Shown here one piece after another: positions 26,723 to 40,324 of a stretch of DNA of 64,000 bases (the first letter of the stretch is position 1; the number at the start of each line of letters is the position of its first letter). This DNA comes from Vogesella indigofera (GTDB lineage: Bacteria > Pseudomonadota > Gammaproteobacteria > Burkholderiales > Chromobacteriaceae), in contig NZ_JAQQLA010000004.1 of NCBI RefSeq assembly GCF_028548395.1, positions 372,001 through 436,000 of the forward strand. The letters run 5' to 3'. Under the pieces are notes generated by a model. The model saw nothing but the letters and a program-made list of their open reading frames with translations. It did not search any database and was not told the DNA's origin. Position numbers and translations under genes: made by a program.

Positions 26723-28612
26723 TCAGTCTTTCAGTACCTTGAGGCCGGCGGCCCCCAAGCCAAACTGGTACAGGATGCTGGTCCATTCCTTGAGGGACTG
26801 GGTCCAGTTGCTGCGCTCGATCTTTTCCGGCACCACCACGGCATCGCCCGGGTTGATGCGCTCTCCTCCCAGCCCGGCCAGCCAGCCGGTATTGCGGTTG
26901 CTACGCACGGTGCCGTCGGCGCGGATGACGTACATTTCATCCTTGTCGCCGCTGGCGGCGGTGCCGCCGGCCAGATCCAGGTAATCGTTTACGTTACGGC
27001 GTGGTTTGAAGATGAAGGTGTTTTGCTGGTACACCGCCCCCAGCACATCCACCGTGCCCGGCTTGCGCGGGATATAGATGCTGTCGCCGTCCTGCAGCGG
27101 GATATCGGGCAGGTTTTTCAGCTCAGCATGGCCATCGGGCAGTTCCAGGACGATGCGGCCGGTGGCCTGCACCGTACGCAGCCGCTGGGCCACGCGTTGC
27201 TGCCATTCCACTTCGGCGGTCAACGCCTCGATGTTTTCCTTGTTGGAAAGGCCGGAGAGGCGTCCGGAGGCGGAGCGTTCCACCTCTTTTTCGTAGCGGT
27301 CGGCCGCCTCGTTCAGCTTGGCCTGCTGGGCGACACGGACACTTTCCCGGTTCAGCTGGGTGGCAAACAGGTAACCGTCTTCACGCGGGCCGCCCAGCCG
27401 GGCGACCAGTTCACGCAACGTTTCGCCCTTGTTGATCTGGAACACGCCCGTCTGCTGAACCTCCCCCCCCACGCTGACAAATTCGCGCTCTTTCTGCGCC
27501 ACCACTGCCACGGCGCCGGGAGAGAACACCCGGTAAATGTCGGCAGGGGCCAGAGGCAGCGCCGCTAGGCTGGATTGCAGACGGCCTTTGTCGGCACCGA
27601 TTTCCGTCACGGCCTGGTAACGGTTGTCGATGTTCTTCTCAACGATGACCTGTTTGGGGGCTGCGGCGGAGTTCAGGCCGCCGGACCAGTTGATGATGTC
27701 GGCCAGCGTGGTTTGGCCTTTCATCTCGTAAATGGCCGGGTTTTTGACATCGCCGGTGAGGGCCACCAAGGGGCCGACCTCGGGGAGGAAGATCACGTCA
27801 CCGTCTTGCAACGGGATATCGTGGCTTTTGTCTCCCTTGACCAGCATGTCGTACAGGTCGAAATGGGTGACGACCTGGCCGCCACGCTTCACCTGGATGT
27901 CACGCATGGTACCGGTGCCGCTGGGGCCGCCGGAGGTAAACAGTGCGTTGAGCAGGGTGCTCATGGCGCTCAGCGTGTAGGTGCCGGGGCGCACGGCCTG
28001 CCCGACCACGTAGACCTGCACCGCGCGGGTTTGGGAGAGGCTGGCAGTCAACTCGAAGTTGGTGAAAATGCGGTTGACCGCTTTTTTTAGATGGCCTTGC
28101 AGGTCACGGTATTTCACACCGGCCACGTTGACCGACCCGACGCGGGGCAAATAGATGCTGCCGCTGCGGTCCACCGTCACGGTGAGGTCGATGTCCACCA
28201 TGCCCCAGCCGCGCACTTGCAGTTCATCCCCCGGTCCGATCACATAATCCGGGTTGACCTGCCCGGCTTCCAGCGGGGCAAAGGTGGTCGGCACACCGTG
28301 GAACAGGGATTGCCCAAACAGAGGGAGAGATGCACCTGTCACCTGGCTGATATAGCTGCTGAATGCACTACCTTGGCGCGCCAGGTCGGCCAGGCCGGGT
28401 ATCGACGGTGCGCTCGCCTTCACCACATTGGCCGTGACCGGTATGCCATTGCTGATACTGGGCAGGCCGCTGGCCGTCGAGACATCGTAACCCGGGGTCA
28501 GCATGGGGTTATTGGCCGGTAGAGTTGCCGCTGCCACGCTGCCGCTCAGCAGAGTGATGGAGACGGCATGGCAGATCTTGCGTATCGAGGTGCTCATGGG
28601 TGACTTGTGCAT
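26723..28612 (-). CDS. Wza-like polysaccharide export protein with SLBB domains
   Basis: 629 aa. Signal peptide at the N terminus (about 1-28, with ISLLSG-type hydrophobic core ending AAATLPA). A polysaccharide-export domain begins near residue 115 (VIGPGDELQVRGWGMVDIDL), followed by several SLBB-like repeats (VYVVGQAVRPGTYTLSA, VALTGDVKNPAIYEMKG, VSVGGEVQQTGVFQINKG, VDVLGAVYQQNTFIF). No lipobox cysteine is obvious. It would form the outer-membrane/periplasmic channel for polymer export. Start may be 28612 or an ATG 15 bases later (28597). It is far longer than E. coli Wza (about 380 aa), as in proteins with extra SLBB repeats. Confidence 0.85.
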   Translation of the reverse strand: MHKSPMSTSIRKICHAVSITLLSGSVAAATLPANNPMLTPGYDVSTASGLPSISNGIPVTANVVKASAPSIPGLADLARQGSAFSSYISQVTGASLPLFGQSLFHGVPTTFAPLEAGQVNPDYVIGPGDELQVRGWGMVDIDLTVTVDRSGSIYLPRVGSVNVAGVKYRDLQGHLKKAVNRIFTNFELTASLSQTRAVQVYVVGQAVRPGTYTLSAMSTLLNALFTSGGPSGTGTMRDIQVKRGGQVVTHFDLYDMLVKGDKSHDIPLQDGDVIFLPEVGPLVALTGDVKNPAIYEMKGQTTLADIINWSGGLNSAAAPKQVIVEKNIDNRYQAVTEIGADKGRLQSSLAALPLAPADIYRVFSPGAVAVVAQKEREFVSVGGEVQQTGVFQINKGETLRELVARLGGPREDGYLFATQLNRESVRVAQQAKLNEAADRYEKEVERSASGRLSGLSNKENIEALTAEVEWQQRVAQRLRTVQATGRIVLELPDGHAELKNLPDIPLQDGDSIYIPRKPGTVDVLGAVYQQNTFIFKPRRNVNDYLDLAGGTAASGDKDEMYVIRADGTVRSNRNTGWLAGLGGERINPGDAVVVPEKIERSNWTQSLKEWTSILYQFGLGAAGLKVLKD

Positions 28613-28651
28613 TCGTATTAAACCTAGATTTGGAATCCTGTTTGTGGGCTA

Positions 28652-31480
28652 TCAGTAACTTTTCTTGACGGTAACGCCGATCTGGTCGGGCCCCAGATTC
28701 AGCCCGGTCTGATAGCGCCCTTCCTGGCGCTGGGCCTTCCACAACCATTTGCCAGCCGCATAGCCAAGCAAGCCACCGGCCACGGTATCGGAGAGCCAGT
28801 GTTGGCGTTGGGCAGTTCTGCCGAGCGAGGCTGCGGCGGCCACCCCATAAAGCCAAGGGGCGCCGTATTCCTCGGCAAAGGGCGTGGCCACGGCAAAGGC
28901 TACCGCCGCATGGTTGGATGGGAATGAGCTGTCGCTTCGGCTTTGACCTGCATGCTGTGTAGTCCAGTGCCCATTGTCGGCCTCGGGGCGGGAGCGGTTG
29001 ACCGCCTGCTTGATCAGCAGGCTGCTGCCGCCGGCTACCGCGGCTGATTGCAAAGCGATCAGCCCGGTGTTGCTGAGGCGGTCATCTCCCAGCATCATGG
29101 CCGCTCCCGCAGCCCCCACACCGAGCCAGGGTGCGATAGATGAAGCGGAATCCCAGCGCTTGAGCAGGCTGTTACCTTCATGATTGCTGATGAAGTTGCC
29201 CCAGCGTTTGTCGCTCAGGCTGGCCACGCCCACGGCACCGGCCACCAGCAGGCTGCCTTTGAGCAAGGCGGGCACTTCTGGCAGCGCGGCAGCGCTGTCA
29301 TCCAGCCGCAAGCGGACCCGGGGCCACGGGTTGTAGCGCTCCACAGGACGACTGATGGCAGGGTGTTCACTCTCGGACAGGTGCTCGGCAAAATTGCCGA
29401 GGCCGTCGAATGCCTGCACTTGTTGTTCGTCACCCTCGACAATGCCATACAGATCGCCCGGGCTCGCCACCATCTGGCCCACGTCCCGCGTCCATGGGGA
29501 CATGGAGAAACTCCCCTTGGAGCGGGAGTCGACCGTCAGCATGGCGTCCAGCGGGATCGAGAAGAAAATGCCTTTGTCGTGATACGGCGCCGTTAGCGTG
29601 CCGGGCGAGGTGATATCGTTACCGTTGGTGTAGGTGTACCAGGCTCCGATCTCGATGCCGGAACGGAAGCGACGTTTGAATTCGAGCCGGACGCCATTAT
29701 CCTTGGCCAGGAAGCGGCCGGCGCGCAGCGTGGCCGTGGTGCCGTAGGGCAGGCGGTAATGCAGCGAGGCCAGCGACGTTACCGTCTGGTAATCCCGCAT
29801 GCCAAACCAGCCATCTACGTCCCGCTGTCGGACGGCATCCACGCTTAGATCGGCCGCCCAGCGCTGGCCTGGCGGAACAAACAGCACCTGCCCGCCCACC
29901 CCGCTAAACATTTCTTCGTACAGGCCAGCCGAAGCCCGAGCGTACCAGTTGGTTGCCGGCTTGTAATACTGGCTGAGGACAGCCTTAAATAATTTGACCC
30001 GGTTCCCGCGCTTGTACTCAGCCACATCGGAGCGTACGTGCGGCAGCAGGCTGTTGGAGGCCTGGCTCACGTCACTGACGTCTTCCAATACCGTGGCGCC
30101 AATACCGGCATTCAGGTACACCCCCTCCCCGAGCCGGCGATCGATATTACTGGCCAGGCTGAGGTCATAGTGCAAGGCACCGCTGGGGTCATTGAAGTAA
30201 AAAGCCAGTTTGGGGGCAACCTTGAAGCGGTTGAGCAGCGAATCCTGCTTGCGCAGCTGAACGACGTCACCATCCTCCGACAGCAGTATGGACAACCCAG
30301 CCTCATCGGACAGGCCGGTGGCAAGAGGGCCTTTGTCTTCGCTGTGGGCGATGCGATCATGCGGGTTAGCGGAGCGGACCAGTACAAATTCCTTGAAGCG
30401 TTCGCGGCTGATCTTGCCGGCCAGATAGTCACTCAGCGCCGCCATGTCGAAAAATTCATAGGTGGCGACGGGTAGGTCAAGCTCGGTATAGGTGACCTTG
30501 ATGGTGCGGGTTTCGCGCGGAGCGTAATAGAGCGCGGTACGCACGGCACGCCCCACGGCTCTCCCGACATCGGAGATGCGGCTGTTGCCCAGATTCAGCG
30601 TCAGCGTGCCGCTGCGATAGGAAATGCTGATCAGGGTGTAGTCCTGCTTTTGCAGCACTCTTTGCAGCGCCTGAGCATGCTCCGGGTGGGTACGCCACTC
30701 TTCGGCACTGGGACGGACAGGAATCTCTTTCGGTGCGAAATAAGACGGCTCTTGAATCTTGGGCACGAATTCCCGCTCGTTGAGCGGGATATTCACCATG
30801 GCATTGAGGCTGCTGTGGCTACGCTGATAAGCCGCTTGCATGGAAAGCCAGCCCCAGCGGTATTCCACCCCGGCCTTGATGCCGGGAGTACGCTCTTTGG
30901 CAAAGGTTTCGCTCGCGCGGAAGTCTTTTTGATAATCGTTGGCGTCGTACTCGGCCAGTAGCGCCCAGTTCGGGTTCTGTGATGGAGTCCAGCGCACCCC
31001 TGCAAAGGGGCCGTCTATGCGGTTGGTACCGACACCGACTGTCGCCTCCACGTCGTCCAGCTTCTTGCTGGCGGTAACGTACTCTCCACGGAACCGGCCG
31101 GTACCAAACAAGTCGGTACGGCCGACTGCAATGGCGGGGGTGTATTCACCCTCCGGCAGCAATTGCAGCTTAGCATCGAACACCTTGTCTTTGTAACGGC
31201 CGTAGTTACCACCGTACTGCTGGTTATCAAAACCGGCGATGCCGGCAATACCGACATAACGCGCCGTCATCTGCAAGGCCGGCAGGATGGTGACTGACGT
31301 CCACAACGAGCTATAGGGCTTGTCGTAACTGTAACCGATGCTCCAGGTACCATCCTCTCCGGCATATGCACTTGGCATATTAATGTAGCCATCCTGGCCG
31401 GACAGGTTGGGGGTACCGAAAGCCAGCCGGCAGATCAGAAAAGGGATACTACTACTCAGAAGAGCAAACGATTTAGACAC
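28652..31480 (-). CDS. YjbH-like outer-membrane protein fused to a PAP2 phosphatase
   Basis: 942 aa from a GTG start. Residues 1-22 resemble a signal peptide. The next ~680 residues match the YjbH group of exopolysaccharide-associated beta-barrel proteins (GTPNLSGQDGYINMPSAYAGEDG; AVGRTDLFGTGRFRGEYV; FFSIPLDAML). The last ~200 residues are a PAP2-superfamily phosphatase with all three motifs: KQAVNRSRP, SFPSNHA and GRTAQRQHWLSDTVAGG. YjbH alone is about 700 aa, so this is a fusion. Possibly the PAP2 part dephosphorylates a lipid carrier or modifies polysaccharide. Gene order with a YjbE-like gene upstream supports the assignment. Function of the fusion is unknown. Confidence 0.8.
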   Translation of the reverse strand: MSKSFALLSSSIPFLICRLAFGTPNLSGQDGYINMPSAYAGEDGTWSIGYSYDKPYSSLWTSVTILPALQMTARYVGIAGIAGFDNQQYGGNYGRYKDKVFDAKLQLLPEGEYTPAIAVGRTDLFGTGRFRGEYVTASKKLDDVEATVGVGTNRIDGPFAGVRWTPSQNPNWALLAEYDANDYQKDFRASETFAKERTPGIKAGVEYRWGWLSMQAAYQRSHSSLNAMVNIPLNEREFVPKIQEPSYFAPKEIPVRPSAEEWRTHPEHAQALQRVLQKQDYTLISISYRSGTLTLNLGNSRISDVGRAVGRAVRTALYYAPRETRTIKVTYTELDLPVATYEFFDMAALSDYLAGKISRERFKEFVLVRSANPHDRIAHSEDKGPLATGLSDEAGLSILLSEDGDVVQLRKQDSLLNRFKVAPKLAFYFNDPSGALHYDLSLASNIDRRLGEGVYLNAGIGATVLEDVSDVSQASNSLLPHVRSDVAEYKRGNRVKLFKAVLSQYYKPATNWYARASAGLYEEMFSGVGGQVLFVPPGQRWAADLSVDAVRQRDVDGWFGMRDYQTVTSLASLHYRLPYGTTATLRAGRFLAKDNGVRLEFKRRFRSGIEIGAWYTYTNGNDITSPGTLTAPYHDKGIFFSIPLDAMLTVDSRSKGSFSMSPWTRDVGQMVASPGDLYGIVEGDEQQVQAFDGLGNFAEHLSESEHPAISRPVERYNPWPRVRLRLDDSAAALPEVPALLKGSLLVAGAVGVASLSDKRWGNFISNHEGNSLLKRWDSASSIAPWLGVGAAGAAMMLGDDRLSNTGLIALQSAAVAGGSSLLIKQAVNRSRPEADNGHWTTQHAGQSRSDSSFPSNHAAVAFAVATPFAEEYGAPWLYGVAAAASLGRTAQRQHWLSDTVAGGLLGYAAGKWLWKAQRQEGRYQTGLNLGPDQIGVTVKKSY

Positions 31481-31506
31481 AGTGTTTTTTTATGAGAATT
31501 CAAATA

Positions 31507-31541
31507 AAGGCCAGATACCGGGAAAAACAGCATCTGGCCTT
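31507..31541 (-). terminator. Hairpin after the YjbE-like gene
   Basis: Inverted repeat AAGGCCAGAT / ATCTGGCCTT around a 15-base loop, followed on the - strand by TTTATTT. It lies between the small YjbE-like gene and the YjbH-PAP2 gene, so it may terminate most transcripts and let a fraction read through. Confidence 0.7.
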
Positions 31542-31559
31542 GTTCAAGCCACTTCACGT

Positions 31560-31829
31560 TTAATGGTGGCTAGTGGAGGCGTGGGAGGTCGACGAATCGG
31601 AATTCGACGATACCGCCACAGCAGCGGCCACAGCAGCGCCGATAGCAGCGATCGTACCTACCGACAGCCCAGCAATGCCAGCAGTAGTACCAGCCGCACC
31701 AGCCGCAGCAGCAGAAGTGGTACCAGCTGCAGAGGAACCAGCAGCAGAGGTCGCCGCGGCTTCTTCAGCTGCAAAGGCTTGGCCTGTGAGCAGACCGGAA
31801 ATGAGGACCAACATCAGGGATTTTTTCAT
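31560..31829 (-). CDS. yjbE: Small secreted Ala/Ser/Thr-rich protein, YjbE-like
   Basis: 89 aa from the ATG at 31829 (GGAG nine bases upstream). A clear signal peptide, MKKSLMLVLISGLLTGQAFA, is followed by a low-complexity Ala/Gly/Ser/Thr stretch, a hydrophobic segment (about 50-72) and a His/Ser tail STSHASTSHH. E. coli YjbE, first gene of the yjbEFGH exopolysaccharide operon, has the same size and composition, and a YjbH-like gene follows here. An upstream in-frame start would add 26 residues with no signal-like start. The call rests on composition and context rather than motif identity. Confidence 0.65.
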   Translation of the reverse strand: MKKSLMLVLISGLLTGQAFAAEEAAATSAAGSSAAGTTSAAAAGAAGTTAGIAGLSVGTIAAIGAAVAAAVAVSSNSDSSTSHASTSHH

Positions 31830-31921
31830 CTTAAAAAGCTCCGTTTCTTGCAGACACTGAATACGAGACATGGTCAAGACCAGACTAACAGCCCCCATTT
31901 TAAGCAAAATCAGGGGGTTAT

Positions 31922-31955
31922 AGTATAGCCAACGTCATATTACACGAAAATTATA
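31922..31955 (-). promoter_or_regulatory. Candidate -10 boxes for the YjbE-like operon
   Basis: In an AT-rich gap, the - strand reads TATACT (31927-31922) and TATAAT (31955-31950), about 95-120 bases before the YjbE-like start. Neither has a good -35 at 16-18 bases, so this is tentative. The rest of 31830-32055 shows no supported gene. Confidence 0.3.
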
Positions 31956-32055
31956 GGCAAATTAAATACTACTCTTTAATGGCCATGCAGGATACATTGA
32001 GCAATACCACTTTTATCCTCCAGCCCCAACCGCCTAGATAGCCTAATAATTTAGC

Positions 32056-32078
32056 TAAAAACCCGTCTAACGACGGGT
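32056..32078 (-). terminator. Terminator of gltBD
   Basis: ACCCGTC-TAAC-GACGGGT hairpin at 32061-32078, followed on the - strand by a T-run (32060-32056). It lies 33 bases past the gltD stop. Confidence 0.85.
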
Positions 32079-32110
32079 CTTCAACAAAACAAGATAGAAC
32101 AACTTTGGGC

Positions 32111-38052
<5,942 letters not shown>

Positions 38053-38306
38053 TCTAGGTCCCTGATTATAATGTGTAGCGAATGGATTGATTCTAAGGTC
38101 AAGATAGCTGACCTGCAACCGCTTTTTGTGCGACGCATTATCAACATAAAATCAACAACTTGAGTTGTTTTTATGCAAAAAAAATACAACGCAAACACCA
38201 CAAAAGTTTATGTTTAAGAGACATCAACATTCAAAAACACGACCAGACAAAGCCACGTCTGACACCCTACAAACTACTGTGTAATGTATACAAAACAGGA
38301 TAAGCG

Positions 38307-39788
38307 ATGAGCATGCGCGACGGCCGTCCCGCCCCGACGCCCAGCCTGTTCCGCCAGCTGGCGGAGCAGGCACTGGCACGCTCGGCCGGCGCCCCGCTGG
38401 TGGCCGGCAACCGCGTCGAACTGCTGTTCGACGCCGCGGCCAACTTTGCCGCCTGGCTGGACGCCATCGCTCAGGCCGAGCACTGCATCCTGGTCGAAAT
38501 GTACCTGTTCGCCGACGACGACTTCGGCCGCCAACTGCGCAGCGCGCTGCAGGACAAGGCACGGCAAGGCGTCAGGGTGTACCTGCTCTACGACTGGCTG
38601 GGCAGCTGGCGCGAACACTACCGCGGCTTTTTCAAGCCGCTGCTGCTGGCCGGCGCCCAGGTGCGGGTGTGGCAGCCGCCGTCGTTCGGCAAGGGCTTTC
38701 GCCTGCTGGGCCGCGACCACCGCAAGCTGATCGTGGTCGACGGCCACACCGCCTTCATCGGCGGGCTGTGCGCCAGCTCGCGCTGGAACGACTGGCGCGA
38801 TACCGGGCTGCGGCTGCAGGGACCGCTGCTGGACGATGCCGTCACCGCCTTTGCCGACAGCTGGCTGCACGCCGGCGACGGCGCGCTGCCGCCCGTCGCC
38901 ACCGACCGCAGCAGCCATGGCGAGGTCGCCGCGCGGCTGATCGCCACCACCCCGGCCACCGCCAACCTGATGCGGCTGGATCTGCTGATCGCCGGCTTTG
39001 CCCGGCGGCGGCTGTGGCTGACCGATGCCTACTTCATGGGCACCAGCACCTATCTCACCGCCTTGCAGCAGGCGGCGCGCGACGGCGTCGACGTGCGGCT
39101 ACTGGTGCCGCGCTCCAGTGACATCGGCTGGATCGCCACCGTGTCGCGCACGCTGTACCGGCCGCTGCTCAGCGCCGGGGTGCGGGTGTTCGAGTGGGAC
39201 GGCACCATGATCCACGCCAAGACCGCGGTCGCCGACAGCCGCTGGGCGCGCATCGGCTCCACCAATCTCAACGTCTCCAGCTGGCTGGCCAACCGCGAGC
39301 TGGACCTGGCGATCGAGGACGAGGCGCTGGCGCGGCAGATGGAAACCCGCTTCCTGCAGGACCTGGACCACGCCACCGAGATCGTGCTCAGCGGCCAGCA
39401 CCTGCGCCCGGCGCTGAAACACGCGCGCGGCGAGCGACGGCGACTGCCGGTGCGGCAGCAGGCGGTGGTCGGGGCCGCCGCCGCCGCACGCCAGGCGCTG
39501 CGCATCGGCGATGCCGTCGGCGCCGCGGTGCGCGGCACCCGCAACGTGGAGCAGAGCGAGGCCGCCTCCTTCCTCAGCATCGCGCTGACCCTGCTGGGCC
39601 TGACCCTGCTGGTGCTGCTGTTTCCGTGGCTGGCGGCGCTGCCGCTGGCGTTGCTGCTCGGTTTTGCCGGCGTCTCGGTGCTGCTGCGCGCCGCCACGCT
39701 GTACCGCCGCCGCTGGCAAAAAAAACAACACCCCGTCGTGCCCGCCAGGCCGGACAAGCCGCCGCCGGACGATGATGTTAAGCCTTGA
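38307..39788 (+). CDS. clsB: Phospholipase D-type cardiolipin synthase
   Basis: 493 aa with two HKD motifs: HRKLIVVD (His 138, Lys 140, Asp 145) followed by GHTAFIGG, and HAKTAVAD (His 303, Lys 305, Asp 310) followed by ARIGSTNLN. This is the layout of bacterial cardiolipin synthase B-type PLD enzymes. After the catalytic part a C-terminal hydrophobic stretch (about 430-455, LTLLGLTLLVLLFPWLAALP) may anchor it to the inner membrane; this tail is longer than in E. coli ClsB (413 aa). It stands alone, facing away from gltB across a 254-bp AT-rich gap in which I see no clear promoter. Confidence 0.8.
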   Translation: MSMRDGRPAPTPSLFRQLAEQALARSAGAPLVAGNRVELLFDAAANFAAWLDAIAQAEHCILVEMYLFADDDFGRQLRSALQDKARQGVRVYLLYDWLGSWREHYRGFFKPLLLAGAQVRVWQPPSFGKGFRLLGRDHRKLIVVDGHTAFIGGLCASSRWNDWRDTGLRLQGPLLDDAVTAFADSWLHAGDGALPPVATDRSSHGEVAARLIATTPATANLMRLDLLIAGFARRRLWLTDAYFMGTSTYLTALQQAARDGVDVRLLVPRSSDIGWIATVSRTLYRPLLSAGVRVFEWDGTMIHAKTAVADSRWARIGSTNLNVSSWLANRELDLAIEDEALARQMETRFLQDLDHATEIVLSGQHLRPALKHARGERRRLPVRQQAVVGAAAAARQALRIGDAVGAAVRGTRNVEQSEAASFLSIALTLLGLTLLVLLFPWLAALPLALLLGFAGVSVLLRAATLYRRRWQKKQHPVVPARPDKPPPDDDVKP

Positions 39789-40324
39789 TTTTGCGATCAT
39801 CCGCCGCGCCCCGGCCAGCCTTGCCCGGCGCAGTATTACCGTGAAATGACAGCGACGGCGGGTGCGTGATACTGCTGTGCAACATCTGTGCCGCCATTGC
39901 CGCTACAATGCGCGCTTTCTTGGGTTATTCGAAGGTGTTTTCCGTTGCGGCCAACCTTGCGGGGCCACCCGGACGACAACACCCTAAGCCGGCAGACGTG
40001 AAGGCAAAGCAAGGCTTTGCCCAGTGCGGACCGCGGTGCAAAGCGCCCCTTTGCTCCGGCCTTGCCCCCGATTTCCATCGGGACGGCAAGACGGAAAAAC
40101 CACGCGCCTCAAGGCCAGCCATCCAGGGCGGCGGCATCACGTCGTACGTACAGAACTGTGCCCCAACGCGCACCGAGTGACACTTCCGGCCATGCCGCGA
40201 AGGCCGTAACAGGCGTTACAGGTGCCCGGGACTCCTCCTGCCCACGCGGGAAGCCCAAGCCTTCGTCTGCAGCCGCCTTGCGCATCACGGCAGTGTCCGA
40301 GTTAAAGCAACTAAGGACTCAGGT
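39789..40324 (+). other. Long GC-rich leader region before the decarboxylase
   Basis: 536 bases with no convincing gene. It contains several hairpins: GGCAAAGC-AAG-GCTTTGCC at 40003-40021, and a longer one at about 40058-40091 with arms CCTTGCC/GGCAAG and CCCGAT/ATCGGG around TTCC. It also holds one exact copy of the recurrent word (39947-39958). The density of stems just upstream of an amino-acid decarboxylase suggests a structured 5' leader or small RNA, but I match it to no known riboswitch class. Confidence 0.4.
39947..39958 (+). repeat. 12-bp recurrent word
   Basis: GCGGCCAACCTT in the non-coding leader before the decarboxylase, continued by TGCGG. Confidence 0.8.

Noticed and set aside
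31976..32045. Short - strand reading resembling the end of a LuxR-type HTH protein (RRLGLEDKSGIAQ)
   Set aside because: Too short (about 25 residues), with a stop just upstream and no start; could be chance or a deep remnant.
38065..38070. TATAAT on the - strand before gltB
   Set aside because: It is only about 12 bases from the start codon; transcripts starting there would lack the ribosome site. No -35 is present either.
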